64,000 bases of DNA from Porphyridium purpureum. Taxonomy: Eukaryota; Rhodophyta; Bangiophyceae; Porphyridiales; Porphyridiaceae. The DNA is taken from assembly GCA_008690995.1 (NCBI GenBank), contig VRMN01000014.1, positions 310,001-374,000 of the forward strand, given 5' to 3'. This document shows positions 37,396 through 47,380 of the stretch, in pieces. The translations under genes were made by a program, and so were the position numbers. The notes beneath the pieces are model-generated. The model did no database searches. It was not told where the DNA came from and saw nothing but the letters and a program-made list of their open reading frames with translations. Every line of letters begins with the position of its first letter. Within the stretch, counting starts at the first letter, position 1.

Positions 37396-39690
37396 ATGTA
37401 CCTGGATTCCAAACCTGTCCTGCATGCTGTGTGCAACGGCACAAAATTCAACGCGGCATGGTTTATCAAGGAAGGGGAAACTGCCCAAAACATATTTTCA
37501 CTTTTCTTCCGTGGATGGATTTCAATATTTGGCGCTCCGCACCGTGTGACTGTCGACAAGCAAACGAATTTCGCGTCGGCCGATTTTTCGGTTTTGCTAT
37601 TGGCGGAGTGCGCGATCGTGGATTCCATCGCTGTGGACGCGCACTGGTCCCAAGGCATAGTTGAGCGCCATCATGAGCCGCTCAGGCGAACGTATTTGCG
37701 GGTGCGCCAGGAGTACGATTGTCTAGGCGAAGACAACTGTCTAGCCATCGCGGTGCGAGCTGTGAACGTCACAACTGGTCCCGAAGGACTCATTCCTAGC
37801 CTTCTCGTCTTTGGGACGATCCCAAGATTGGCTCTTCGGCCCGAGTCCGCTCAAGAGGATTCCCGTGAATCAAACGTCTCAAGGCTATCTGCAGCACTTA
37901 TCGCGCGTGGTGAATACGAAAGGTCTGTGGCGGAATACCGCGTGAAAACTGCACAGTCGTCAAGGATTCCCGAATTTCCGCGAGAGGAGGATGTGATTGA
38001 GGTCGGCGCGCCTTTACTGGTGCGACGAGAAAGTGCGTATGAATACGGTGGTCCATTCGTGTGTGCGCAAATTGACGGGAACCAAGTCGAAGTGTTCATT
38101 CCGAACATGCGCGGTCCAGCGCGAAAGCAAGCTTTCAGTATTCATAATGTGAAGCGGTACCGAAGCTCACCAGCTCTACAGGAGAATTTGATTTTAGCGG
38201 CGACCACGGACGACCCGTGGGGAGAAGCCAAGGAAAAGGAGTTGCAAGATCTTATCCAGCGTGGGACCCTGGCACCCGCTGAACACGTACCTAGTGGCGC
38301 GACCGTACTGGGTTCTCGCTTCGTGAACACGCAGAAAACAGACGGGAGAATGAAATCTCGATTTATTGTTCAAGGATTCCGAGATCCGGAGGGCAAGGCG
38401 ACAGCTGTGAACGCACCAACGCTTTCGCGATATATGCTGCGAGTCATATTTTCAATTACTGCAATTCATGGACTCGAGCTCGCGTATCGCGATTATTCGC
38501 AGGCGTATCTACAGAGTGCGTGGCAGCTGGATCGCGAAGTTTACATTCGTCTAAAGGACGATGTGCGCGAACTCTTATCGCGTCTAACGGATTCCCAGTA
38601 CCCAGTGCACGCAAGGGTCAAGAAGCCTTTATACGGACTCCGCGAATCGGGAACATACTGGCATTCGACCTTAGAAAGTCGTCTTCGGAAAGGAGGATTC
38701 CTCGTCGCTGCGCTGGATCCATGTGCTTTCTATTTTGGCGAGCGCGAAAGCTTCTCCGGTGGTGTAGGTGTCGTGGTAGACGATATACTCGTTTTTGGGC
38801 AGGCACGCGCGTTCCAAGCGGAGGCGTGTGTAGCTGCCGGCCTCGAACACAAGGGAATCTCGAAGCCGCCCTTTACTTTTAACGGAATCCGCATGCACCA
38901 GACACAAAACGAGCTGTTAACTGATCAAGATGCGTACATTGATCGATGCTTCGAAGCAGGAATCCCTTCTGTCGAAACATTTGAAGATTTCCGGTCTATG
39001 CGCGGCAAACTCATGTATTTGGCAACCGGTACACGACCGGAGATTCAATTTGCGGTTGCAAAATTATCGCAAGTTACTGAAGAATCCTACTGTGCAGACC
39101 ATGCGAAGAAGCTATTGGGCACCGCCAAATACGTGAACGCATTTCGCGTCAAGTTGCGCTACCCACGCCTTGACCCGAAAACGCTAAGGCTACGTGTTTT
39201 CGCGGACGCTAGCTATGCGTCGAACGACGACTACACGTCTCAAGTGGGCTTTGTCGTTTTTCTAGGCGACGCATCGGAGAATGTTCATTATATGCATTCG
39301 CAATCGGTGAAGGCGAAACAAGTGGCTCACTCAGTAATGAGTGCAGAGCTGTTGGCCCTCGTCCTGGCTTACGATTTTGCGGAAGCGGTAGCGAACGAGC
39401 TGAAGAGGTGCGGCTTCGATGTGCCAATTATACTGGGGACGGACTCCAAACAGATCTTTGACGCAATTGCGAGCAGCTCTATCTTGCAGGAGAAGCGTCA
39501 AATGATCCGTTTATTGTTGCTACGCGAAGGACTCCAAATGCGACGGATATCTGAAATCATTCATGTTCCGGGAATCCAGAATATAGCGGACGCGTTGACC
39601 AAGCAACGCGACTGCGGTCTCTGGCGTCGCGTGTTGGAGTACGGCAAGCTTGCCGATGTTTTCACCGCCCGTGTGTTTCTTTTCGATTGA
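37396..39690 (+). CDS. Ty1/copia pol polyprotein fragment (integrase, RT, RNase H)
   Basis: 764-residue open frame of a Ty1/copia element. The order seen is integrase core (GAPHRVTVDKQTNF, HWSQGIVERHHEPL), a linker with VFIPNMRGP, reverse transcriptase (ARVKKPLYGLRESG; catalytic box VVVDDILVFG, the copia YVDD box) and RNase H (VFADASYAS, AELLALVLAYDFAEA, GTDSKQIFDAI) ending with NIADALTKQRD, the usual copia C-terminal motif. This is an element gene, not a host gene. Confidence 0.9.
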   Translation: MYLDSKPVLHAVCNGTKFNAAWFIKEGETAQNIFSLFFRGWISIFGAPHRVTVDKQTNFASADFSVLLLAECAIVDSIAVDAHWSQGIVERHHEPLRRTYLRVRQEYDCLGEDNCLAIAVRAVNVTTGPEGLIPSLLVFGTIPRLALRPESAQEDSRESNVSRLSAALIARGEYERSVAEYRVKTAQSSRIPEFPREEDVIEVGAPLLVRRESAYEYGGPFVCAQIDGNQVEVFIPNMRGPARKQAFSIHNVKRYRSSPALQENLILAATTDDPWGEAKEKELQDLIQRGTLAPAEHVPSGATVLGSRFVNTQKTDGRMKSRFIVQGFRDPEGKATAVNAPTLSRYMLRVIFSITAIHGLELAYRDYSQAYLQSAWQLDREVYIRLKDDVRELLSRLTDSQYPVHARVKKPLYGLRESGTYWHSTLESRLRKGGFLVAALDPCAFYFGERESFSGGVGVVVDDILVFGQARAFQAEACVAAGLEHKGISKPPFTFNGIRMHQTQNELLTDQDAYIDRCFEAGIPSVETFEDFRSMRGKLMYLATGTRPEIQFAVAKLSQVTEESYCADHAKKLLGTAKYVNAFRVKLRYPRLDPKTLRLRVFADASYASNDDYTSQVGFVVFLGDASENVHYMHSQSVKAKQVAHSVMSAELLALVLAYDFAEAVANELKRCGFDVPIILGTDSKQIFDAIASSSILQEKRQMIRLLLLREGLQMRRISEIIHVPGIQNIADALTKQRDCGLWRRVLEYGKLADVFTARVFLFD

Positions 39691-39860
39691 GCGATATTAC
39701 GTGGACATGATTCCCCATTTTTCGCCGGGAGTCCCTGTTTGGTTCACAAGATTGCGAAGACGTTCAAGTTTATCTTTTACTTTCGGAGGACAAGAGTCCA
39801 AATGTTTTTGAAGAAGGTCGTCGTTGCGTGCGCACGGAGGAAAAGAAAAGAAAGGGCCAG

Positions 39861-40244
39861 TGTCAAAACATGAACTGTACCCCTGCCTCTGGTACCACTA
39901 GATATGTGCTGCATGACGCGAGACACTCACTGTCTGTTGCTTCTAGAACCTTCTAGCGGCGCCAGCAGGGCTTCAGTGTGGATTCCGCCGTGCGCATAAA
40001 TAGCGCGCCCAACTTTCCGGGGGTCGTGGGTAGGAAAAAGTCTAGAGGTAGAGATTAAGCGTTGGGAAAATATAAGACTTTATAATTCGTGTCGATTATC
40101 AGCAAGGAGCCTACGAAGGCATCCTCCTGTGAAGCCGAAGACTAGCCCGTGGTGGGAAACCCACTCCCGGCTCGTTAGCACTTTCCCCTGCGCTTCTACA
40201 GTCTCTCCGGGGTGCGAAACCTCGAAACACCGGTTTTCGTGACA
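39861..40244 (+). repeat. Apparent 3' LTR of the copia element
   Basis: 384 bp starting TGTCA and ending TGACA, perfect 5-bp inverted termini, directly after a polypurine run. It contains a TATA-like GCATAAATAGCG at ~39998. A second copy was not found in the window, so this rests on structure alone. Confidence 0.55.
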
Positions 40245-41736
40245 CTAACCCTGAAAGCAAAGGGATTCTGAGTGGCTCCCTCACGAGAATTGTGAAGGCC
40301 GTCCAGGCGACTAATTGTACAGTGCGGTCAGATATGTACGGGAAGTCGCCGAGTTGGAGTGAGCGCGTGCCTACGTATGAATGAAGTCATCACGAATTTC
40401 CTAGCTTTCGCTTTTTTGGAACACAATTATGGAATGCAAAGACTTCCACGTGAGTCCGAAAGATCATGCTTCAGACTTGCTAGACAGCCAAAAATACCAA
40501 ATGCTTCGTGATAGGCGTGTACAGTCTGCACTTTTTCTCTTACGAATTGATAAAGTACTTGATGACAGTTTCATCATAAATTCTGTGGATCTTGACGAAG
40601 TTCTGAAAAGCGCCCGAAGCAATTTAATGTGGTACAGACCCCCCCAAAACAGCCAATTTCAGTCACTTGTCCCATAAGTGATGGAGAAAGCCCGATCTTC
40701 TCTTGTTTCCCGTTTTCAATAACGTTGCCAGGACCTTTACAATTTGTGTTCATACGCGGAATCAATGAGTTAAAATTTCAAACACTCACGATATGTTGGC
40801 AACGCCATAGCCGAGGCATTGAACACGCACGTAAATGGCTGGCAAGGTACCTGAATGCGCGTGCGTTGCTGACCATATACCAGGAAAAACGTGGAGGGCT
40901 GCGAGGTGACTGGAGACATGAGCAGGTCTGGCAGTCACAGGCTTGAAAATGAAGGACGTACGACAAGATTTGAAAAGAACTTTGGTGAATGAAGTTGAAT
41001 GAAGAAAAGAGAAAACCAACCAGTGCCGAGATGTCGGACTTCATGCGGAGCGGCACTGTGACGTGGCTACTGTATAAATTTACAATACTTTAATGCGGCA
41101 CAACTCGGCTTCGGTGCGCAAGCGAGCATTTCCACTCGAACTTTGTTTCAAAGCCCCAAGCATTCTCATGCCGAGAAACGAGATCGCTTTGGACAAGCAG
41201 CCACGTGATGGCTTTGAATGAGATTGGTATTCTGGTTAGGTGTTTTTAAGGAAGCACTCTCGAAGAAGGCTTACGTTGCAGGTGCAGGAGCAAAGCATAC
41301 GTAGAAGACTCATACAATCTATGAAAATGCTCGAGCTACGGTCGCTCATTGAGCGCCTTGAAAATCAGAAGCATTTCAATCGTTTCTTTTCTTTGTATGG
41401 GTGTGTTTCATTGATTTCAAGTCTTTTTACGGATTCGTGAAAAAAACCTCCAAGGATGCTCTTAGCATTGACGCGTCCGATCACTGCACATGCAATGACG
41501 AAAAGTACCCCGTGCCGCCGGCGGCAATTTCCGAAAAAATGGCGTGCATTGTAGTCGAGCGCGAGCGCATACGAGGCCTTGCGCCAGACTCGGTTGCGGC
41601 AGCTCATGTCGGTCGGAAGGACATCTGGACGGAAGGACGCGCCTTGTACCCAGACTGGTTCACGGCAAAAAAAAACCCAAGAACAAAGGTGGCGATGCAG
41701 GCGCATATGCGCGAGCACGCGCAAATGGTTGACTAG
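40245..41736. other. Unassigned DNA between copia LTR and recombinase fossil
   Basis: About 1.5 kb with short frames on the + strand: 82 codons at 40429 (MECKDFHVSPKDHASD...) and 111 codons at 41401 (ending NPRTKVAMQAHMREHAQMVD). I do not recognise either. The second runs up to the recombinase-like region and may belong to it. Confidence 0.3.
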
Positions 41737-41916
41737 GATAGGGTTGCTCCTTCGGACGGGATGCGTGCCATGGAGTATGGGCTCTTTTCCAGCATCATGA
41801 GTGTTTTGATGGTTGGAAGAGTAATATCATGAGTCATCGAAGAGACTGTTTCGGACCGTGTGGAGGCGCGTGGTGGCCCTGTAGAGGGTGAGGTACCCAG
41901 TGCGCGCTATGCTGGT
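41737..41916 (+). mobile_element. Left part of a decayed tyrosine-recombinase (Crypton-like) gene
   Basis: DNA left of gypsy element 1. Weak + strand similarity (DGMRAMEYGLFSSIMSVLM) to the region before the core of tyrosine recombinases of the type common in oomycetes and algae. Its main support is positional: it adjoins one copy of the target duplication CTGGT (41912-41916), and the recognisable recombinase core resumes past the other copy at 47381. The fossil is old and broken. Confidence 0.3.
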
Positions 41917-42213
41917 TGTTACCAATGCTGTGCCTTTTACTCTGCTTCTTCTTTCTTGCCTCTTCTGTCTCCGAGCAAGACCTGACCGGCTAGTCCGGGC
42001 AGGCGCGTCGCCTTTTTATACCCTTACTTCCGCCAGGGACAGCAAGGCGCCAAGAGAAATGACAATGCAAATCATTGGCATTTCTGCGCGCGTCTAGAAG
42101 GTTCTGGAACCTCTAGAAGCTTCTAGAAACGGTTAAACGGTCTACCGGCTTAGCGGCTTACCGGTTTCGGATTAACCGAACCGTTCTAGGTGACTGGGGT
42201 CGAACGGATAACA
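41917..42213 (-). repeat. Element 1 3' LTR
   Basis: 297 bp, TGTTA...TAACA ends. On the - strand it carries a TATA box TATAAAAAGG (42011-42020). It ends on the left at the target duplication CTGGT. Confidence 0.95.
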
Positions 42214-42332
42214 TCTCCCCCCCTCTTGGCTCGACGTCTCGGCGAGACTCCAAACTAAGTTGCATTCTTGGCTCGAGGAACCCGCGCTCCGGGAGAAAAC
42301 CTCTGCCTAGCAAACTTCTCACAATACCCAAG

Positions 42333-45300
42333 TCATTCAGAGTCAGACTCTTCGATAATTTTCAACAAGTCGGGCTCAGAATCGGACGCCGGCATTTCGT
42401 CGGGTACTTCTTCATCATTTTCCCCTGCCATGTAGTCTTCGCGTCCATAGTATGGCTTCAGATGTTGGATCGGAAAAACATCATGACAAGCCACACCCTC
42501 GGGCAAAATCACTCGGTAAGCATGCGAGCTTACCTTCTCAATGACAGGCACCGGACCAAGAAACTTTGGTGCCGCCAAATCACTCTTATTCGGCCGCAGT
42601 TGCGGCGCCGTGATCAACACTTGATCACCAACTTGAAACTCTCGGGCATCCTTGCTTCGATCGAAGAACTTCTGCATTCTCTCTTGGGCTTCGATCAAAT
42701 TGTCGCGGACTTCTTCATGGACTTTGCACAGGCGAAACCAGTGCTCCGCCATGTCCTTCGTCTGTCCGTCGCGCGCAGGCCTCCACCCTTCGCTCGGTGG
42801 AAACCAAGGATCCCTTCCATATACCACTTTGAACGGCGCGAATCCAGTGGCACTGCTTGGTGCAGAGTTGTACGCAAACTCGTACAACGGCAAGTCTCGC
42901 ACCCAGCCACTATTCGTCGCCATCAACTTGAGCATTTCCCGAATCACGCGGTTCACTCGCTCAGTTTGGCCATCTGTCTGCGGGTGGTTGGCGGTAGACA
43001 TTGCCAACTTCATGCCCACCCGCTTGCTCAGCTGCTGCCAAAAGGTGGACGTGAACAGCGGATCTCGGTCAGATACAATTGACTTGGGGTATCCGAAACG
43101 GCTCACGACGTGCTTCACGAACAAGTCAGCACAACGCTTTGCTGTCAAGTCCTTGCGCGTCGGGATAAACAGCGCCATCTTCGAATAGCGATCCACCACA
43201 GTCATGATTGCATCACAGCTGCCTTCGCTCCGAGGCAGCTCCGTCACAAAGTCCATCGAAATGTCGACCCAAGGTCCTTCTGGGATCGACAAGGGCTTCA
43301 GCTTTCCAAACGACCGATTCTCAGACTTTGTCACTTGGCATGCGTGACAAGTCTTCACAAAACGGCTCACGTCTCGCTTCATCTTTGGCCAGTAGAAGCG
43401 AGTGATCAAAGATGCATACGTCGTGTCGGCTCCACGGTGTCCTGCTGTCGGGATATCGTGGTGGAGTTGCATGACACGCTCTCTGAACTTCCTCGGCACG
43501 CAAACGCGATTCCTCAAGTACAAGAGCCCAGCTTCGGTTCGAAAACCCTGGTGGGTCGGTAAGTCTTCCATCAAAGTACCCAAGTCTGGGTCACTCGAGT
43601 ACGAACCCACGAATGCCTGGAAACCCGCACCAAATTCATCACACCGAACTTGGTACTCTAGCGCGTGCAACTCTGGCTTCCTCGACAAAGCATCGGCTAC
43701 CACGTTCGACTTTCCCTTCACATAGTCGATCGTGATGTCAAACTCGGCTAAAAAGTCCAACCACCGTGCCTGCCGGCCATTCAGCTCCTTCTGCGTCATC
43801 AGATGTTTCAACGCCTCATGATCCGTATGAAGCACAAACTTTGCCCCGTACAGATAAGGTCGAAACTCTCGCAGACAGTGAATGACGGCCATGAGCTCAC
43901 CTTCATAGCTGCTGTACCTGGTCTCTCGGTCCAGCAGCTTACTCGACGTAAACGCGACCGGTCTGCCTTCCTGTGCCAGCCATCCCCCCACCGCGACTTC
44001 AGAGCGGTCCGTGTACACCTCAAATGGCTTTTCAGGGTCTGGCAAGGCCAACACCGGCGCTTCCGTCAACATACTCACAATCTTCTTGAAGGCCGACTTG
44101 CCTTCATCTCCCAGTTCGATCAGCTGCTTCTTCGACTTTGCGCTCTGCAACAGCGAAGTCAGCGGCGCCACGACGGTAGAGTATCCTTTGACAAACCTGC
44201 GAAACCAGTTTGTCATTCCCAAAAAGGATCTCAACTCCGTCACCGTCTTTGGCACTGGCCAATCTCTCAAAGCTTCCACCTTCCGTGGATCCATCTTCAC
44301 GCAACCGTTGCCGACAATGTTCCCCAGGTATTCAACTTCAGAGACGAAGAAGCTGCACTTCTTGCGCTTCAAACGATACCCCGCCCTTTGCAAGCGCGAC
44401 AACACTTCCTTCAGGACCTTACCATGCGACTGCCGATCCTTGGTGAAGACCAAAATATCGTCCAAGTAGACAATGACGGTCTTGTCCAGCAGATCTGCAA
44501 ACAGCTCGTTCATGGCCCTCTGAAAAGTTGCCGGCGCGTTGCAAAGACCAAACGGCATCACACGGAACTCGAACTGTCCGTACCTGGTCTGGAACGCGGT
44601 CTTCGGCACATCCTCTCTCCGAACACGCAACTGGTGGTATCCCGATGCCAAATCCAACTTTGAAAAACAATGAGCTGCGCCCAGTCGATCCAGCAACTCA
44701 TCCATGTTTGGCAACGGATACCGGTCCTTCACAGTTGCGTCGTTCAACGCCCGATAATCGACGCACATCCTCATGCTGCCGTCTTTCTTCTTCACGAACA
44801 GCACGGGTGCTCCAAACGGGCTCTGACTCGGCTGGACGAATCCTTTGTCCAGCAAGTCGTCCAAATTCTCTCGGAGGACTTTCAACTCCGCAGGGCTCAG
44901 TCGGTAGAACCTGCCCACTCTCACAGGCTTTTCATCTTTCAGCCTAATCACATGCTCCACTGTTCGGCTCTCAGGCAGCCCTCGCGGCTCCTCGAACAGA
45001 TTTTCGAAATCATTGAGCATCTTCTTCACAGAGTCATCTCGTTTGCGCTCCACTGAACAGGGCTCCTCCCTTCCTTTCAGCACGCCGAGGTAGCACTCTT
45101 CTACCTCCTGACTCTTCAACAGCCGACGGAGCTCTTTCCGTGGCACCAGCATCTGCGTCATGCTCCAGGCCTTCTTCTCTCCGTAGGCCAACATGCCAGA
45201 CTGCCAATCAATCACTGGGTTCTCCCGCTTCAGCCACTCCATGCCCAAGATTGCGTCTTGTCCCGCAATCCGGCAAATGGCAAAGTTAGCGGCCCCCGAG

Positions 45301-45824
45301 TACCCATCGCTCAGTTCAAACTTGACATTGGAGACTTCTCCGGCTGTTTCCAATACAGACCCATCCGCTAGGGTCACATGATCTCTCTTCCACGACGCCT
45401 TCTGCTTCAGGCCGTCGGATTTCTGCACAAAGTCCACGCTCATGAAGTTGTCCGTCGCGCCACTGTCAATCAAAAACGTGGCCTCTCCGTCGGACTTGTG
45501 CACTTTTCCTCGAACTCGAAGAAGCATGGCAGCTCCCATCCCTCCAAGTTCCTTGATCACGGGCTGATTTGCGCTCGAGTTTCGCCCACAAGGTGTCGGA
45601 CAGCCAGACCTTGGCTTACCAAGGCCACCACAGCGGTCTTCATTGCCGCCCCTAGAGGTCTCGTAACGTCTGCGAGCCTCCTTTCCCTCTGACTGTCCGA
45701 GGAACCTTTTTACTCGAGCTCCTCGTTTTTTGACTCCAGCGAGTCTCCCTCCAGCTGGTGGATAGTCTTCCTTGCCTCGGGACACTTCCTCGCGATGTGT
45801 CCCGGCCTTCCACAATTCCAGCAT
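42333..45824 (-). CDS. Element 1 pol (protease, RT, RNase H, integrase)
   Basis: 1163-residue frame of the gypsy family in Ty3/gypsy order. Protease LIDSGATDNF; reverse transcriptase with MCVDYRALND and YLDDILVFTK; RNase H (VYTDRSEVAVGGWL ... LHTDHEALKHLM); integrase with an HHCC zinc finger (ending KTCHACQVTK), core VSDRDPLFTS and HPQTDGQTERVN; and a C-terminal GPY/F-like module (KFLGPVPVIEKV). No chromodomain is obvious. Pol overlaps gag by ~115 nt and lies in the -1 frame relative to gag, an arrangement many Ty3/gypsy families express by ribosomal frameshifting. Confidence 0.95.
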   Translation of the reverse strand: MLELWKAGTHREEVSRGKEDYPPAGGRLAGVKKRGARVKRFLGQSEGKEARRRYETSRGGNEDRCGGLGKPRSGCPTPCGRNSSANQPVIKELGGMGAAMLLRVRGKVHKSDGEATFLIDSGATDNFMSVDFVQKSDGLKQKASWKRDHVTLADGSVLETAGEVSNVKFELSDGYSGAANFAICRIAGQDAILGMEWLKRENPVIDWQSGMLAYGEKKAWSMTQMLVPRKELRRLLKSQEVEECYLGVLKGREEPCSVERKRDDSVKKMLNDFENLFEEPRGLPESRTVEHVIRLKDEKPVRVGRFYRLSPAELKVLRENLDDLLDKGFVQPSQSPFGAPVLFVKKKDGSMRMCVDYRALNDATVKDRYPLPNMDELLDRLGAAHCFSKLDLASGYHQLRVRREDVPKTAFQTRYGQFEFRVMPFGLCNAPATFQRAMNELFADLLDKTVIVYLDDILVFTKDRQSHGKVLKEVLSRLQRAGYRLKRKKCSFFVSEVEYLGNIVGNGCVKMDPRKVEALRDWPVPKTVTELRSFLGMTNWFRRFVKGYSTVVAPLTSLLQSAKSKKQLIELGDEGKSAFKKIVSMLTEAPVLALPDPEKPFEVYTDRSEVAVGGWLAQEGRPVAFTSSKLLDRETRYSSYEGELMAVIHCLREFRPYLYGAKFVLHTDHEALKHLMTQKELNGRQARWLDFLAEFDITIDYVKGKSNVVADALSRKPELHALEYQVRCDEFGAGFQAFVGSYSSDPDLGTLMEDLPTHQGFRTEAGLLYLRNRVCVPRKFRERVMQLHHDIPTAGHRGADTTYASLITRFYWPKMKRDVSRFVKTCHACQVTKSENRSFGKLKPLSIPEGPWVDISMDFVTELPRSEGSCDAIMTVVDRYSKMALFIPTRKDLTAKRCADLFVKHVVSRFGYPKSIVSDRDPLFTSTFWQQLSKRVGMKLAMSTANHPQTDGQTERVNRVIREMLKLMATNSGWVRDLPLYEFAYNSAPSSATGFAPFKVVYGRDPWFPPSEGWRPARDGQTKDMAEHWFRLCKVHEEVRDNLIEAQERMQKFFDRSKDAREFQVGDQVLITAPQLRPNKSDLAAPKFLGPVPVIEKVSSHAYRVILPEGVACHDVFPIQHLKPYYGREDYMAGENDEEVPDEMPASDSEPDLLKIIEESDSE

Positions 45825-46531
45825 TTGAGCTCGGTACGAACACGCCTCTGACCCTGCACATGTCCCAGCTCCATCGGGACGGGTCCTTCCTGCGCTGCAC
45901 GACCGAAAAATGGCGCCCTCACACTTGAATCACGCACGCCGCGGGTCGCATGAATGGCGTCGTCCACGACCACCGCCACCTGCGCAGCCTCCGCAAACGT
46001 ACTCACTCCTCGCTTGTACACTTCCAAGCGGACCTCGGGCTTCAGACCCCTCACAAAGCGGTCCATCATTTCTGCGTCCGACAAGTCCGGAATCACAAGT
46101 GCCGCGTCCTGAAAAGCCGCCACATACGCATGGGCAGGGCCTTTCTGCGAAAGACGCGTCAACTTGTCCCTTGCACGCCTGATCGAATCCTGCGGCGTGA
46201 ACCGAGCACTCACGAGGGCAGCAAAATCATTCCACGTCGTGGGGATCTCCTGCGGGTAGCGTTCGCAGTTTAGAACCCACCAATGAAGCGCTTCTCCCTC
46301 GAAATAGTCTGATGCCAGGTCCACAGCACGCCTCTCCGCAAGCAGACGTTTCTCCAAATCGTCCGGGTGGAAGCTCTCCAACAGCCGGCCCAAGATCTTC
46401 TTTCTCGCCTGGAACAACCACGTCTTCACAACCAGAAGGTCACGCTTCCCGTCGAACCTCATCAGACGGGCCTCCTTCGGGCCACGTGGTCCCAGCGTCT
46501 CCGAATCAATCTCCATGCTTTCTGGACACAA
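45710..46531 (-). CDS. Element 1 gag (capsid and nucleocapsid)
   Basis: 273 residues; in the sister copies the protein begins at the Met of MEIDSETLG, equivalent to 46516 here. The capsid region is typical of Ty3/gypsy gag (YFEGEALHWWVLNCERY, RFTPQDSIRRARDKL, FVRGLKPEVR). The nucleocapsid has one CCHC zinc knuckle, CWNCGRPGHIARKC. Confidence 0.93.
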   Translation of the reverse strand: MCPESMEIDSETLGPRGPKEARLMRFDGKRDLLVVKTWLFQARKKILGRLLESFHPDDLEKRLLAERRAVDLASDYFEGEALHWWVLNCERYPQEIPTTWNDFAALVSARFTPQDSIRRARDKLTRLSQKGPAHAYVAAFQDAALVIPDLSDAEMMDRFVRGLKPEVRLEVYKRGVSTFAEAAQVAVVVDDAIHATRGVRDSSVRAPFFGRAAQEGPVPMELGHVQGQRRVRTELKCWNCGRPGHIARKCPEARKTIHQLEGDSLESKNEELE

Positions 46532-46801
46532 GCACGCTCAACGATCACGACAACACGAACAGCAAGCCTCCGATGCTCACTTTCTCCAACAGCTGCGCGC
46601 ACCACGAACGGGCTCGGTCGCCCTCACGGACACAAACCGACACACGAAGCTGTCCTCTCACGCACACACACGCACAGCAATCTTCTCATGCACGCACAAC
46701 AAAGCACACAGCAATCCTCCTCTGTTGCGCTGGATGGGGAGCGGCCCGGGCCTTTGCACTGGGGCGGGGATTATAGATGCGATCTTGTATGGAGGTGTTC
46801 G

Positions 46802-46851
46802 GCGCCTACCTTCGCAAAGGTGGTCGTGCGACACTAGGATGAATCCTAGTG
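46802..46851 (-). other. Conserved double hairpin in gypsy leader
   Basis: In the untranslated leader between 5' LTR and gag, a perfect 9-bp inverted repeat CACTAGGAT-GA-ATCCTAGTG (46832-46851) lies next to a second small stem, ACCTT-CGCA-AAGGT (~46808-46821). Both recur in elements 2 (56322-56341) and 3 (61486-61505). A packaging or translation role is possible (inference). Confidence 0.6.
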
Positions 46852-47083
46852 AAGGCTGACCGTTACGGCTCTTGCCTACTAATACGTGCTAAGGCAGAGA
46901 GCGAGTCCGCCGTCAAGGCCTAGGCCTATCGTACAGCCAGGACTGAGACCCGCTTCCACCCGTCGCACCCTCCGGATCGACTTACTCGAACCCCCTTACC
47001 CGCAGACTCTCCCACCCAGGCAACCCCAGAGAAACTCTAAGAGAACCTTAGAGCAACCCCAGGTAACCAGCGACGATACCAAA

Positions 47084-47380
47084 TGTTACCAATGCTGTGC
47101 CTTTTACTCTGCTTCTTCTTTCTTGCCTCTTCTGTCTCCGAGCAAGACCTGACCGGCTAGTCCGGGCAGGCGCGTCGCCTTTTTATACCCTTACTTCCGC
47201 CAGGGACAGCAAGGCGCCAAGAGAAATGACAATGCAAATCATTGGCATTTCTGCGCGCGTCTAGAAGGTTCTGGAACCTCTAGAAGCTTCTAGAAACGGT
47301 TAAACGGTCTACCGGCTTAGCGGCTTACCGGTTTCGGATTAACCGAACCGTTCTAGGTGACTGGGGTCGAACGGATAACA
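47084..47380 (-). repeat. Element 1 5' LTR
   Basis: 297 bp, identical by eye to the LTR at 41917. TATA box on the - strand at 47178-47187. Followed on the right by the target duplication CTGGT. Confidence 0.95.

Larger units (their letters stand above)
37330..40244 (+). mobile_element. Ty1/copia retrotransposon, incomplete, with apparent 3' LTR
   Basis: The pol frame carries integrase core, reverse transcriptase and RNase H in copia order, followed by a purine-rich run (GGAGGAAAAGAAAAGAAAGGG, ~39838-39857) and an apparent LTR at 39861-40244. No gag, protease or matching 5' LTR was recognised upstream, so the copy is incomplete. The pol frame itself is long and open, so this insertion is probably younger than the surrounding AT-rich debris. 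Confidence 0.75.
41917..47380 (-). mobile_element. Ty3/gypsy LTR retrotransposon, element 1, looks whole
   Basis: 5464 bp, oriented on the - strand. It has two 297-bp LTRs that look identical by eye, a 5-bp target duplication CTGGT on both sides (41912-41916, 47381-47385), and gag and pol frames. A primer-binding-like TGGTATCGTCGCTGG lies 2 nt inside the 5' LTR (47067-47081), and a polypurine tract AAGAGGGGGGGAGA abuts the 3' LTR (42214-42227). Identical LTRs mean a very recent insertion. It sits inside a decayed tyrosine-recombinase gene. Two more copies of the family lie at 51409-62030. Confidence 0.95.
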
